NCBI GenBank assembly: GCA_017394885.1
Contig: JAFPWO010000021.1
Coordinates: 30,734 to 94,733 of the forward strand
DNA from: Lachnospiraceae bacterium
GTDB taxonomy: Bacteria > Bacillota > Clostridia > Lachnospirales > Lachnospiraceae
Direction of reading: 5' to 3'
DNA length: 64,000 bases
Shown: piece by piece, positions 43,245 through 52,075 of the stretch
How the letters are laid out: each line of letters begins with the position of its first letter
Position numbering within the stretch: the stretch's first letter is position 1
The notes under the pieces: model-generated
Database searches by the model: none
What the model was told of the DNA's origin: nothing
Seen by the model: the letters and a program-made list of their open reading frames with translations, nothing else
Made by a program: the position numbers and the translations under genes

Positions 43245-44902
43245 TCATCGGCGCCGGCAAAGATGATTGCGGGTGGGATCGTCCGGATTGAGCATCTTGT
43301 ACCGCTCGGTCAGGTTGAAGGGCCGGCCGTCGTCCCGAAGCCGCAGGAACAGCTTGTCGCCGGCGATCATGGTACGCAGCTCCAGATGGTGGGCTTTTTT
43401 GTCATCGAAACCGTGCGTCAGGCTGTTGATGGCCAGCTCCTCCGCGGTAAGGGCGACGTGAAACGCCTGTTTCCGGCTGAAACCATGTTCAAGACATAAA
43501 TCGTTGATCTGTTTGGAGGCTGCGATGGCCTGCTCCTGATCAGCGATTTTGATTTTAAGATCGGCGTCAAAGCTGATGTCAAGGAGCGCTTTGGGAAGAA
43601 CCGACCGTTTTTTGATTATACTGATCAGAAGAAAAACGGATGTCGTGATGGTAACAAATATCTCGCAGGCGGAGAAAGACGCGTAGATCCCCAGATCGCC
43701 GAACCGCCTGGCAAGGATATAAGCGAAAGATACAGGGGCGACCAGGTACTCGAACACGACAAAAATGATCGAAGCCCTTTTATTGCCGAGCGCCTGAAAA
43801 CAGGATATGATCGACGAATTCAGCGCGAGGAAAGGAATGCCGGGCAGATAAAAAAGGAGAGCGCGGACGCCTAAGGAATGCAGCTCCGGATCTTCGGTGA
43901 AAATCCCGACGATCGGGGACGATAAAAGCATCAGAACCGCCGCGGTGACCGAACCGCCGATAAAGCTCCAGCGTACGATGCTCCCGTTCTCCTTTTTTAA
44001 AGATACCACGTCGTAATCCGCCGTAAACACGGCAGTCAGCATCAGGGCCGCACTGGCAATACCGGAGCACAGGGCGCCGGGCAGATAACGGATGGGATAT
44101 TGGACAGAAAGAGCGGCAAGGCCGGAAAGCGTTCCGAAGGCCAGGATCAGGAAATTCACGGAAATAGGCCGCAGGATCTTGCAGATAAAGATAACGCCGG
44201 AGGGCATGCCGATCGCGACCGTCTTTTTCAGGACGCGGGGTTCCGGCCTGCAGAAGCCCAGCCGGAGCAGGGCTTGTTTGCTGAAGAAATAGAGCAGGAT
44301 GACAACAAGGGCGGCAAAGTATCCGAGCGCGCTGGCGGCGGCGATCCCGACCAGCCCTTGGTTCAGCATGACGGCGAGAAGGTCCCCCGTGATATTGACG
44401 ATAAGAAGTGCGGCGGAGGCCGCTTTGAGATAAGAGGAAGCGCCGCCCAGCAGCGCGACGGTTCCGAGCACGTCATAAAGAAGGATCGGAAGCGCTCCGA
44501 TCAGGATCGGCCGCAGGTACTGCGCGGTCTGCTCTTTGACGGCAAGGTTGGTGCAGGAGCCGGCGAAGAGTTCGGTCAGCTTTTCGGGATAGAATATACC
44601 GACCGCGGTAAAACAAAGCCCGATCAGGCAGGTCACGGTAAGAACCGAGCGGAAGGTGTTCCGGGCACTGCTTCCGCTGCCTAACGACAGTTCGCGCGAG
44701 ACCAGGATAGAAAGGCCGGTGCCGAGAACAAAGCTGAACAGGGAGAGGATCGAAAACACAGGCATGGCGAGCTTCATCGCACACAGGCCGTTCTCGCCGA
44801 GAACGCGGCCGACGATGGCGCAGTCGATCAGGCCGGTGAAGGAGAGCGTCAGACTCTTGACAAAGCCGGTTACGACAAGGTTTTTGAAGAGTTTTTTTCC
44901 AT
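43245..44902 (-). pseudogene. MATE-type transporter fused to RsbW-like ATPase domain, broken at both ends
   Basis: The readable frame (44777-43245) is a MATE-type membrane protein (about 12 helices) joined to a GHKL/RsbW-like domain (IKIADQEQAIAASKQINDLC, HVALTAEELAINSLTHGF). Upstream the same frame reads KKLFKNLVVTGFVKSLTLSF and GLIDCAIVGRVLGENG, an obvious MATE first helix, but its ATG (44902, after AGGG) is out of frame: ATGG is followed by seven A and stops after ten codons. Eight A would join them. At the 3' end DDPTRN changes to HLCRRR and stop, while the expected tail IFAGADDVSYNSSMSLNNVC continues in another frame, consistent with a small deletion near 43265. Two lesions make a pseudogene likely. 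Confidence 0.8.
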
Positions 44903-44916
44903 GAAGGTTCCCTGTT

Positions 44917-45876
44917 TCAGGTTTGGCTGCGGGATCCGTAAGAGCCGGGCCGGCTTTCCGGAAGAAGCACAGCTATATCATCCGGCAACGGCGCGGAAAA
45001 GTCAAGAAGTTCTTCCCGGAGGGGGTGGAGGAAGCGCAGCAGCGCGGCATGCAACGCGGTTCGATTTAATGCAGGGGCGAGTTCCGCCGTAACAGCGGGA
45101 TCGCCGTAGAGCGGATCGCCCAGCAGCGGATGCCCGATAGCGGCCAGATGGGCCCGGATCTGATGCGTGCGTCCGGAGAGAAGCTGCAGGGAGAGCAGCG
45201 CATAGCCGTCATACTGTTTTTCGACCGTATAACACGTTTCGGCGGCTTTTCCGAGCCGTATGTCCCCGCGCATGCGGATGAGCCCGTCCTCAGACGATAC
45301 TGCAGCCGCGAGCGGCAGATCGATCCGGCCTTCTTCTTCGGAAAATGATCCGGCGGCCAGCGCCAGATAGGTCTTTCCGCCGCCGTCCCGGGCAAGGCTT
45401 TTCCGCAGCCGGTCGGCTGTGACGCCGCTTTTGGCGCAAAGCATGAGCCCGGAGGTATCCTTATCCAGCCGCCCCGCGAAGTGCACGCGGGCTGCGGGAT
45501 CGGTCCTGTCAAAATAGGCGCGCAGGGCATTCGCCAGCGTATCCCGGGCATGTCCGCCGGCAGGATGGACCGCGAGGCCGGCCGGTTTATTGATGACCAG
45601 GAGGATCTCGTCTTCAAAGAGGATATCGAGCGGCAGGGAAGCAGGCAGGAGCGTGCTTTTCTTTTTATCCGGATCGGCCAGGCGCACGGCCAGACACTGC
45701 CCGGCTTTTCCGCGGGCAGACGTGTGCGTCCTTACCCCGTCCAGCAGGATCCCGTCCTCCTCGAATTTGAGAGAGCGGATCTTCCGGCCGGAGAGCAGAA
45801 AGGCATGGGAGAGCAGCCGGCCGACGCTGCGTCCGTCTTCCTCCTCCGTAATGATGTGCTCCAGGTATTCTGTCAT
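44917..45876 (-). CDS. RluA-family pseudouridine synthase
   Basis: 319-residue RNA-modifying enzyme that isomerises uridines in rRNA or tRNA. An S4-like N-terminal domain (GRSVGRLLSHAFLLSGRKIRSL) precedes the synthase domain with GRLDKDTSGLMLCAKS, containing the catalytic Asp, and LLSGRTHQIRAHLAAIGHPLLGDPLYG (first part LLSGRTHQIRAHLAAIGHP). ATG 45876 is chosen over ATG 45939 because a TTGACA/TACGAT promoter overlaps the longer version. Which site is modified (RluC, RluD or other) cannot be told. The gene downstream on this strand is the broken MATE fusion, 14 bp away. Confidence 0.9.
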   Translation of the reverse strand: MTEYLEHIITEEEDGRSVGRLLSHAFLLSGRKIRSLKFEEDGILLDGVRTHTSARGKAGQCLAVRLADPDKKKSTLLPASLPLDILFEDEILLVINKPAGLAVHPAGGHARDTLANALRAYFDRTDPAARVHFAGRLDKDTSGLMLCAKSGVTADRLRKSLARDGGGKTYLALAAGSFSEEEGRIDLPLAAAVSSEDGLIRMRGDIRLGKAAETCYTVEKQYDGYALLSLQLLSGRTHQIRAHLAAIGHPLLGDPLYGDPAVTAELAPALNRTALHAALLRFLHPLREELLDFSAPLPDDIAVLLPESRPGSYGSRSQT

Positions 45877-45919
45877 AAAAGCGCTTCCGAACAGGGCCTT
45901 GGGCCCGGATGTTTCTGCT

Positions 45920-45947
45920 ATCGTATCGCTTTCCCCCAAAATGTCAA
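45920..45947 (-). promoter_or_regulatory. Promoter of the rluA-family gene
   Basis: Minus-strand TTGACA (45947-45942), 16-bp spacer, TACGAT (45925-45920). Confidence 0.7.
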
Positions 45948-45965
45948 GCGCTGCGCAGGTTTCCC

Positions 45966-45994
45966 TTGCCTGCCGCGGGAAAAAACGCTACAAT
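45966..45994 (+). promoter_or_regulatory. Promoter of the potassium channel gene
   Basis: TTGCCT (45966-45971), 17-bp spacer, TACAAT (45989-45994). It is divergent from the rluA promoter, with -35 elements 18 bp apart. Confidence 0.65.
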
Positions 45995-46016
45995 AACAGA
46001 AAAGGAGCAAAGTGCC

Positions 46017-46973
46017 ATGCGGACCATCCCGGAAAAGACCAGAAAACGGATATTTGAGATTATTCAGATCGGCAATAAAGGAGATTTCCTGAGCCGCTTC
46101 TTTGACATCTTTATCGTTCTTGTCATCATCTGCAATATCAGTGTGCTTTTCCTGGAGACGTTTTCCTCGCTGGAGGCATACCGGAACCTGTTCCGGGTCA
46201 TTGAAGCCGTCACGGTTTTCATCTTCTGCGTGGAGTATATCCTGCGGATCTGGACGGCAGACCTTCTGTATCCGGAAAAGAGCCGCGGAAAGGCGATCCT
46301 GCAGTTTCTTTTCTCCTTCGACGGGATCGTCGACCTGCTGACCATCCTGCCGTTCTTCTTCCTGACCGGCTTCGTGGTGTTCCGGATCCTGCGCGTGGCC
46401 CGCATTTTCCACCTTTTCCGCATCAACGCGCAGTATGACTCCTTCCACGTCATCACGTCGGTCCTGTATGAGAAGAAAAACGCGATCCTGTCTTCGGTCT
46501 TTATTATTCTGGTCCTGATCCTGGGCGCTTCCCTGTGTATGTACAGTGTGGAGCATACCGCTCAGCCGGAAGCCTACGACAATGCCTTATCCTGCATCTG
46601 GTGGAGCGTATCCACCGTCTTTACGGTCGGTTACGGCGATATCTATCCGGTGACGATCCTGGGGCGGGTGATGGCGGTCGTCATCACGTTTCTCGGCGTC
46701 GGCGCGGTCGCGATCCCGACCGGCATCATCTCCGCGGGCTTTGTGGAGCATTATACCCGCCTGCAGCGGGGCACGACCGTGGAAGAATTTAAGCGGAGCA
46801 CGGTCTCCGCGCTGGTGGATGAAGCTTCATCCATGGCAGGCTGCAGCATCCGGCAGACGGAGGTGGAGCAGCATATCTGCATTACCGCGCTGATCCGGGG
46901 CGAGCTGGTCGTTGTCCCGGAGGACGAGATCGTGATCCGCCCCGGCGATATCCTGGTCTATCTGCACTTATAA
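46017..46973 (+). CDS. Voltage-gated-type potassium channel
   Basis: 318-residue six-helix channel. The selectivity filter TVGYGD (203-208) sits between the last two helices, and an arginine-bearing fourth helix (VVFRILRVARIFHLFRI) forms a voltage-sensor-like S4. The cytoplasmic tail ends in a TrkA-C-like ligand domain (QTEVEQHICITALIRGELVVVPEDE, closing IRPGDILVYLHL). Start ATG 46017 follows AAAGGAG and the promoter; an ORF extension upstream to 45909 is not supported. The channel conducts K+ across the cytoplasmic membrane; gating stimulus is unknown. Confidence 0.92.
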   Translation: MRTIPEKTRKRIFEIIQIGNKGDFLSRFFDIFIVLVIICNISVLFLETFSSLEAYRNLFRVIEAVTVFIFCVEYILRIWTADLLYPEKSRGKAILQFLFSFDGIVDLLTILPFFFLTGFVVFRILRVARIFHLFRINAQYDSFHVITSVLYEKKNAILSSVFIILVLILGASLCMYSVEHTAQPEAYDNALSCIWWSVSTVFTVGYGDIYPVTILGRVMAVVITFLGVGAVAIPTGIISAGFVEHYTRLQRGTTVEEFKRSTVSALVDEASSMAGCSIRQTEVEQHICITALIRGELVVVPEDEIVIRPGDILVYLHL

Positions 46974-46993
46974 ATCCTTTTAACAGTACATGT

Positions 46994-48388
46994 TTAGTTT
47001 TGTTGGGCCGAAGGTTTTTTCAGGCTGTCCCGAACCGCCTTCATGGAAGGAGAAAAGAGGAAGAAGCAGCTGGCCACGATGAGCGGCATGAAGCCGGCCA
47101 GCGTATCGCCCAGCCAGAAACCCCGGCAGCCCATCCCGAGGGCAAAGCCGAGCAGGGCGGAGAGCCCGATGCGGCTGATGACCCCGTCGATAATGGCGAT
47201 CGTGAGATTGAGCCCCGTCTTTCCCGAGCCGTTGATCAGGGCGAAGCTGGCGCTGCGCGTCGCCGTCCCGTAAAAGTTCAGAATCAGAGGAAGCGTAAGG
47301 ATCCCGGCGATGGAAAGCACCGCGGGATCTTTTGTAAAGAGGCCGTAGATCTCGCCGGGGACGAGCAGCATCAGGCCCGTAGCGGTCAGGGCCAGTACCA
47401 GCCCCACCGAGAGCACGCTGCGCAGGATCTGCGGGATCCGTTCATGCTTGCCGGCGCCGAGGTTCTGCCCGATCATCGTACTGCCGGCGGTCGTAAAGGA
47501 CTGGGAGATGACCCCGCACATGGTATTGATCTTGTTGAAGACGCCGGCCAGCGCGGAGTATTCCACTCCGGCGGCGTTGATCCAGGCCATGAGGACGATC
47601 TTGGAGAAGCTGATGGCGGCCGACTGGATCGACATCGGGATCCCGAGGCCCACCAGCCGCAGAAAGGTCCCTTTTTCGATCCGGAAGCTGGCCGGTTTAA
47701 AATCAAAACCGAAGCTTTCGCGGCGGCGGTACAGGTAGATGAGGGCGAAGAGAAAGCTGGTCCCCTGCCCGATGACCGTTGCCAGCGCCGCCCCGAACAC
47801 CGCCATGTTCAGAAAGACGACAAAGATGACGTCCAGGATCATGTTGAGGACGGCGGCAATGGCGATGAAATAGAATGGGCGTTTGCCGTCGCCCATGCCG
47901 CGCAGGATCGCGCTGACGATATTGTAGCCGTAGATAAAGAAGAGCCCGCAGATACAGGTCACGGTATAGTCCATCGTATAGGCATAGGATTCGGGCGGGG
48001 TATTGAGCCAGCCGAGGATCGGCCGGCGCAGAAGAAAGCACAGAAGGGCGATCCCGACCGACGCGCTGAGCATAAAGCTGAACATGGCGCCGATCGTGCG
48101 GCGGACGTCATCCATCCGCCTGGCGCCGACGGCCCGGGCGATGATCACCTGCCCGGCCGAGGAAAAGCCCATGGCGATAAAGGTCAGAAAATGCAGGATA
48201 TCGCCGCCGATCGAAACCGCGCTCATGCCGGGCCCGCCGATATACTGCCCGACGACGACCATGTCGACCAGATTATAGACCGCCTGCAGCGCGTTGGAAA
48301 CAAAGAGCGGCAGGGCAAAGCGAAACAGCAGGGCTGTCGGAGAGCCCTGCGTCATATCGGTCATCATGGAGGAAGGTCGGTCGTTCAT
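46994..48388 (-). CDS. MATE-family efflux transporter
   Basis: 464-residue multidrug/toxin extruder with 12 helices. Family marks: LFRFALPLFVSNALQAVYNLVDMVVVGQYIG at the N-terminus (core VYNLVDMVVVGQYIG) and its echo GLGIPMSIQSAAISFSKIV in the second half. It is intact, unlike the MATE fusion at 43245-44902. Its ATG overlaps the stop of the upstream beta-helix gene (ATGA), so the two form an operon. Substrate unknown. It converges on the K+ channel gene with 20 bp between stops and no visible terminator. Confidence 0.93.
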   Translation of the reverse strand: MNDRPSSMMTDMTQGSPTALLFRFALPLFVSNALQAVYNLVDMVVVGQYIGGPGMSAVSIGGDILHFLTFIAMGFSSAGQVIIARAVGARRMDDVRRTIGAMFSFMLSASVGIALLCFLLRRPILGWLNTPPESYAYTMDYTVTCICGLFFIYGYNIVSAILRGMGDGKRPFYFIAIAAVLNMILDVIFVVFLNMAVFGAALATVIGQGTSFLFALIYLYRRRESFGFDFKPASFRIEKGTFLRLVGLGIPMSIQSAAISFSKIVLMAWINAAGVEYSALAGVFNKINTMCGVISQSFTTAGSTMIGQNLGAGKHERIPQILRSVLSVGLVLALTATGLMLLVPGEIYGLFTKDPAVLSIAGILTLPLILNFYGTATRSASFALINGSGKTGLNLTIAIIDGVISRIGLSALLGFALGMGCRGFWLGDTLAGFMPLIVASCFFLFSPSMKAVRDSLKKPSAQQN

Positions 48389-49059
48389 GTGGTCTTTTCC
48401 GTGATCGGAATGATATGATCGCTGTCTTTGTAAATATGATAAGCCGGGACCGTGCCGCGTACGCTGGAGAGCGGATAGATGCGGCAGCCGCGGCCGAGCA
48501 CCGTGCCCGGATTCAGTACGCTGTTGCAGCCGACGTCGGCCCTGTCGCCGAGGAATGCCCCCACTTTGTCCCTGCCGGTATCGGCCCGGCCGGATCCGTC
48601 CCGGATGATGACGTTCCCGCCGTCGTTTCGGAAATTGCTGGTGATGGCACCGGCGCCCAGGTGGACGTGATAGCCCAGGATGGAGTCGCCGACATAGTTG
48701 TAATGCGGCACTTCCGTATCGTCAAAAAGGATCGTATTTTTCAGCTCCGTCGAGTTTCCCACAACACAGCGGTCCCCGATCAGGACATTGTCCCGGATAA
48801 AGGCGAACGGCCGGATATCCGCCTGATGGCCGATGATGCAGGGCCCCTGCAGGCAGTAGAGAGGCGACCGGAAGATCACGTCTTTTGCGATCCAGACATT
48901 TTCCGAAGGATGATCGTATTCTTCGGGAGAGAGCGTCCGGCCGAGCGATAGGATCAGTTCTCCTATGCCGCCCAGCGCTTCCCAGGGGTACGGAAAGGAA
49001 GCCAGATACGGCCCGGCCAGGCTGTGTTTCAGATCAAAAAGCTCGCGTGTGGTCAGCAT
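48385..49059 (-). CDS. Left-handed beta-helix (hexapeptide) protein, GlmU-like
   Basis: 224 residues. From about residue 65 on, isoleucine/valine-started hexapeptide repeats (IGHQADIRPFAFIRDNVLIG, HVHLGAGAITSNFR, VGCNSVLNPGTVLGRGC) form a left-handed beta helix like the C-terminal half of GlmU-type sugar-1-phosphate acyl/nucleotidyltransferases. No nucleotidyltransferase N-domain (GxGTRM) is present, so the common label UDP-GlcNAc pyrophosphorylase is not supported; an acyltransferase or sensor role is more likely. ATG 49059 follows GGGGGAG and a clear promoter. Coupled to the downstream MATE pump. Confidence 0.8.
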   Translation of the reverse strand: MLTTRELFDLKHSLAGPYLASFPYPWEALGGIGELILSLGRTLSPEEYDHPSENVWIAKDVIFRSPLYCLQGPCIIGHQADIRPFAFIRDNVLIGDRCVVGNSTELKNTILFDDTEVPHYNYVGDSILGYHVHLGAGAITSNFRNDGGNVIIRDGSGRADTGRDKVGAFLGDRADVGCNSVLNPGTVLGRGCRIYPLSSVRGTVPAYHIYKDSDHIIPITEKTT

Positions 49060-49093
49060 TTTGTTTCTCCCCCATCCCGCTTTCTGAAGAATA

Positions 49094-49122
49094 ATCATAG
49101 CCGGTATGCCCACTTTCGTCAA
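49094..49122 (-). promoter_or_regulatory. Promoter of the beta-helix/MATE operon
   Basis: Minus-strand TTGACG (49122-49117), 17-bp spacer, TATGAT (49099-49094). Confidence 0.75.
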
Positions 49123-49190
49123 GCGCGCCGGTGAAAGCGGAAAAACAAAGAAAAAACGTGAAATTGCCGGCATATCGAAAGGGAAACGGC

Positions 49191-49220
49191 TTGACAGTCC
49201 GCTGCTCTTTTCGGTATAAT
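49191..49220 (+). promoter_or_regulatory. Promoter of the purine operon
   Basis: TTGACA (49191-49196), 18-bp spacer, TATAAT (49215-49220), followed by a leader of about 140 nt holding a ZTP riboswitch. Confidence 0.85.
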
Positions 49221-49244
49221 TTTTCTGTAATTGAAAGCTTCTTT

Positions 49245-49312
49245 GCGACTGACGGAAAAGCGGGACACCGCGGGGAAACAAAGAAGGTTGGAACATGGCC
49301 GACCGTCTGGGC
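49245..49312 (+). ncRNA. ZTP/ZMP (pfl) riboswitch
   Basis: The leader reads GCGACTGACGG, then a GCGGGACACCGC stem with GGGGAAAC, then GGAACATGGCCGACCGTCTGGGC at the 3' end. These match the two conserved parts of the pfl motif: the GACTG-GGG 5' domain and the GGCC...CCGnCTGGGC 3' domain. GACGG (49251-49255) can pair with CCGTC (49303-49307) to make the characteristic pseudoknot. ZTP riboswitches sense AICAR phosphates that build up when 10-formyl-THF runs short and switch on purine and folate genes. A terminator follows at the right spacing. Confidence 0.88.
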
Positions 49313-49313
49313 G

Positions 49314-49352
49314 CACTTAAATAGGGTTTAAGTGGGCTCTTTCTGCTTTTTT
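49314..49352 (+). terminator. Expression-platform terminator of the ZTP riboswitch
   Basis: CACTTAAA (49314-49321) pairs with TTTAAGTG (49327-49334), loop TAGGG, followed by TCTTTCTGCTTTTTT. It directly follows the conserved CTGGGC, so ligand-stabilised pseudoknot would prevent its formation. The purE Shine-Dalgarno (AAGGAGGA) follows at once. Confidence 0.8.
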
Positions 49353-49365
49353 AAGGAGGAATCGG

Positions 49366-49848
49366 GTGAGAAAGGTAGCGGTTATTATGGGGAGTGACAG
49401 TGATCTGCCGGTGGTGCGGAAGGCTGTCGATACCCTGAAAACACTGGAAATCCCTTATGAAGTCCATATCTATTCCGCGCACCGGACCCCTGCCGAGGCG
49501 CGGGATTTTGCGCTTACGGCCCGGGAGAACGGCTTCGGCGTGATCATCGCCGCGGCGGGCATGGCGGCGCATCTGGCCGGCGCGCTGGCTGCGAATACGA
49601 CGCTCCCCGTGATCGGGATCCCGCTCAAATCCGCGGCGCTCGACGGAATGGACGCGCTGCTTGCCACGGTGCAGATGCCGCGCGGCATCCCGGTCGCCGC
49701 GGTCGCGATCGACGGCGCGGTGAATGCGGCCCTGCTGGCCGCCCAGATCCTGGCCGTGGAGGATAAAGCGCTGGCGGAGAAGCTGGACGCACGCCGCGCG
49801 GAAGAAAGCGAAGCGGTACGGAAGAAGGACAAGGCGCTGGATCTGTAA
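49366..49848 (+). CDS. purE: N5-carboxyaminoimidazole ribonucleotide mutase
   Basis: Sixth step of IMP synthesis. 160 residues with [20 protein letters not shown] and [17 protein letters not shown] (VQMPRGIPV is typical of class I), AANAAL-like ending and the usual length. Class I enzymes use N5-CAIR made by PurK; purK is not in this window. Start is GTG at 49366 after an excellent Shine-Dalgarno. First gene of a nine-step purine operon under ZTP riboswitch control. Confidence 0.95.
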   Translation: MRKVAVIMGSDSDLPVVRKAVDTLKTLEIPYEVHIYSAHRTPAEARDFALTARENGFGVIIAAAGMAAHLAGALAANTTLPVIGIPLKSAALDGMDALLATVQMPRGIPVAAVAIDGAVNAALLAAQILAVEDKALAEKLDARRAEESEAVRKKDKALDL

Positions 49849-49895
49849 TCTGACACAGGGTAAGAGAATCATACGCTGCAGACAAGGAGAAGAAC

Positions 49896-50576
49896 ATGAA
49901 ACTGGTTTACACAGGAAAGACAAAGAATGTCTATGCACTGGAAAACGGCAACTACCTGCTGAAGTTCAAAGATGACTGCACCGGCAAGGACGGCGTCTTT
50001 GATCCCGGCGAGAACTCCATCGGGCTGACGATCGAAGGCGTCGGGGATGTGAATCTCCGCATGAGTATTTATTTCTTTGAAAAACTGAAAGAGGCCGGGA
50101 TCCGGACGCATTACGTCAGCGCGGATCTGCAGGAGACAACCATGGAGGTCCTGCCGGCGAAGGTCTTCGGGAAGGGCCTGGAAGTGATCTGCCGCCTGCG
50201 TGCCGTCGGCAGCTTCCTGCGCCGCTATGAGGAATATGTGGAAGCGGGTGCGAAGCTTCCTTCCTACGTAGAAATGACGTTTAAGAACGACGCCAAGGGC
50301 GATCCGTTAGTTACCCGCGACGGGCTGGTGGTGCTGGGCGTCATGACGGAAAAACAGTACGATGCCATCAAAGCCCAGACGCAGGAGATCACCGCGGTGG
50401 TAGCGCGCGAAATGGAAGCGCGCGGCCTGGAGCTTTATGATATTAAATTCGAATTCGGCTACGATGCCGACGGCGAGGTCATGCTGATCGATGAGATCGC
50501 CTCCGGCAATATGCGGGTATATAAGGACGGAGAGTATATCGATCCGATGACATTATCCCGCCTGTTCTTTGCCTGA
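49896..50576 (+). CDS. purC: SAICAR synthetase
   Basis: ATP-dependent ligation of CAIR with aspartate. 226 residues, near the family norm of about 235. [24 protein letters not shown] is the N-terminal ATP lobe (core GKTKNVY), [16 protein letters not shown] and [12 protein letters not shown] the substrate region, and [16 protein letters not shown] the C-terminal catalytic strand. Shine-Dalgarno AAGGAG. Follows purE by 47 bp. Confidence 0.96.
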   Translation: MKLVYTGKTKNVYALENGNYLLKFKDDCTGKDGVFDPGENSIGLTIEGVGDVNLRMSIYFFEKLKEAGIRTHYVSADLQETTMEVLPAKVFGKGLEVICRLRAVGSFLRRYEEYVEAGAKLPSYVEMTFKNDAKGDPLVTRDGLVVLGVMTEKQYDAIKAQTQEITAVVAREMEARGLELYDIKFEFGYDADGEVMLIDEIASGNMRVYKDGEYIDPMTLSRLFFA

Positions 50577-50648
50577 ACCCGAAAACACCCGCTTCGGAGG
50601 CGTTTCCTTCCGGAGCCGGTTTAAAATCAAACATAAAGGAGACCCCAT

Positions 50649-52073
50649 ATGGGCGGCTTTTTTGGAGTTACGGCCAGGACCGAATGCCTGACGGACGTGT
50701 TCTTCGGTGTGGATTATCACTCCCACCTGGGCACCCGCCGGGCCGGTTTGGCCGCTTTTGATGAAAAAAAGGGATTGCAGCGAAGCATCCACAATATTGA
50801 AAACGCGCCGTTTCGGACCAAGTTCGCGGATGTGTTTTCCGAGATGAAGGGAAAGGCCGCGATCGGCTGCATCAGCGATGTGGACCCGCAGCCGCTGATC
50901 GTACGGTCCCGGCAGGGCGTTTACGCGATCTGCATGACCGGGGTCATCAACAACGCGCAGGCACTGATCGAGCGTTATCTGGATATCGAAGGGGCGCATT
51001 TCGACGCGATGAGCGGCGGCAACGTCAACGGGACGGAGCTGCTGGCCGCCCTGATCAGCCAGAAGCTGACGATCGCGGAAGGGATCCGCTTCGCGCAGGA
51101 GAAGATCGACGGGACCGCTTCTGTCCTCATCCTGCAAAACGACGGCAGCCTGATCGCCGCACGGGACCGATTCGGGCGTCTTCCGGTCAGCATCGGACAG
51201 CGGGAAGACGGCTTTGCGGTCAGCTTTGAGCCTTTCGCGTACCGGAAGCTGGGCTTTGAACCGATGAAAGAGCTGGGCCCGGGGGAGATCGTGCATCTCA
51301 CGCCGGAGGCCCTCACGCAGCTTGCAAAGCCCGGGAAAGAAAAGAAGATCTGCGCCTTCCTGTGGAGCTATTACGGCTATCCGACCTCCACCTATGAGGG
51401 CGTCAACGTAGAGACCATGCGCTACCGGAACGGGGTGATCATGGCCCGGAAAGATAAAAAGTTCCTTGAGGAGAATCCCATCGATTATGTCGGCGGCGTC
51501 CCGGATTCGGGCACCCCGCACGCGATCGGTTTCTCCAATGAGAGCGGCCTGCCCTTTGCCCGGGCCTTCATCAAGTACACGCCGACCTGGTCCCGCAGCT
51601 TTATGCCGCCGAAACAGACGGAGCGCGAACATATCGCGAAGATGAAGCAGATCCCGGTCCATGAGCTGATCGAGGATCAGAACCTGCTGTTTGTGGACGA
51701 TTCGATCGTCCGCGGCACGCAGCTGAAGGAGACGGTCGATTTCCTGTATGAGAACGGAGCGAAGACCGTTCACATGCGTTCTGCCTGCCCGCCGATCATG
51801 TACGGCTGCAAATTCCTGAACTTCAGCCGGGCGACCTCCGATATGGACCTGATATCTAGGCGGGTCATTATGGAGCTGGAAGGCGAAGAGGGTTTTGCGC
51901 ATCTGGATGAATACTGTGACGCCGAAACGGAACGCGGAAAGAATCTGCGCCGGACCATCAGTGAAAAACTCCACTTTGCTTCGCTGGAATTCCAGACGCT
52001 GGACGGGATCCTCGAAGCGATCGGGCTGCCGGAATGCGAGCTGTGCACCTATTGCTGGAACGGAAAGGAGTAA
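50649..52073 (+). CDS. purF: PurF-family amidophosphoribosyltransferase lacking the N-terminal catalytic Cys
   Basis: First committed step, forming phosphoribosylamine from PRPP. 474 residues. The PRPP loop VDDSIVRGT (349-357) is intact, and C-terminal cysteines (CELCTYC) fit the iron-sulfur ligands of the Bacillus type. The glutaminase half begins MGGFFGVTARTEC: the position held by the nucleophilic Cys (CGVFG in typical PurF) is Gly2, and no propeptide precedes it. The start is firm (AAAGGAG 8 nt before ATG). DYHSHLGTRRAG aligns with the glutamine-site LQHRGQEGAG. It may be ammonia-dependent, or a second regular PurF may exist elsewhere. Confidence 0.88.
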   Translation: MGGFFGVTARTECLTDVFFGVDYHSHLGTRRAGLAAFDEKKGLQRSIHNIENAPFRTKFADVFSEMKGKAAIGCISDVDPQPLIVRSRQGVYAICMTGVINNAQALIERYLDIEGAHFDAMSGGNVNGTELLAALISQKLTIAEGIRFAQEKIDGTASVLILQNDGSLIAARDRFGRLPVSIGQREDGFAVSFEPFAYRKLGFEPMKELGPGEIVHLTPEALTQLAKPGKEKKICAFLWSYYGYPTSTYEGVNVETMRYRNGVIMARKDKKFLEENPIDYVGGVPDSGTPHAIGFSNESGLPFARAFIKYTPTWSRSFMPPKQTEREHIAKMKQIPVHELIEDQNLLFVDDSIVRGTQLKETVDFLYENGAKTVHMRSACPPIMYGCKFLNFSRATSDMDLISRRVIMELEGEEGFAHLDEYCDAETERGKNLRRTISEKLHFASLEFQTLDGILEAIGLPECELCTYCWNGKE

Positions 52074-52075
52074 CG

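Noticed and set aside
47000..48418. 472-codon plus-strand frame opposite the MATE transporter
   Set aside because: Its composition is extremely rich in Gly, Asp, Arg and His without hydrophobic pattern; it runs across the boundary of two real minus-strand genes.
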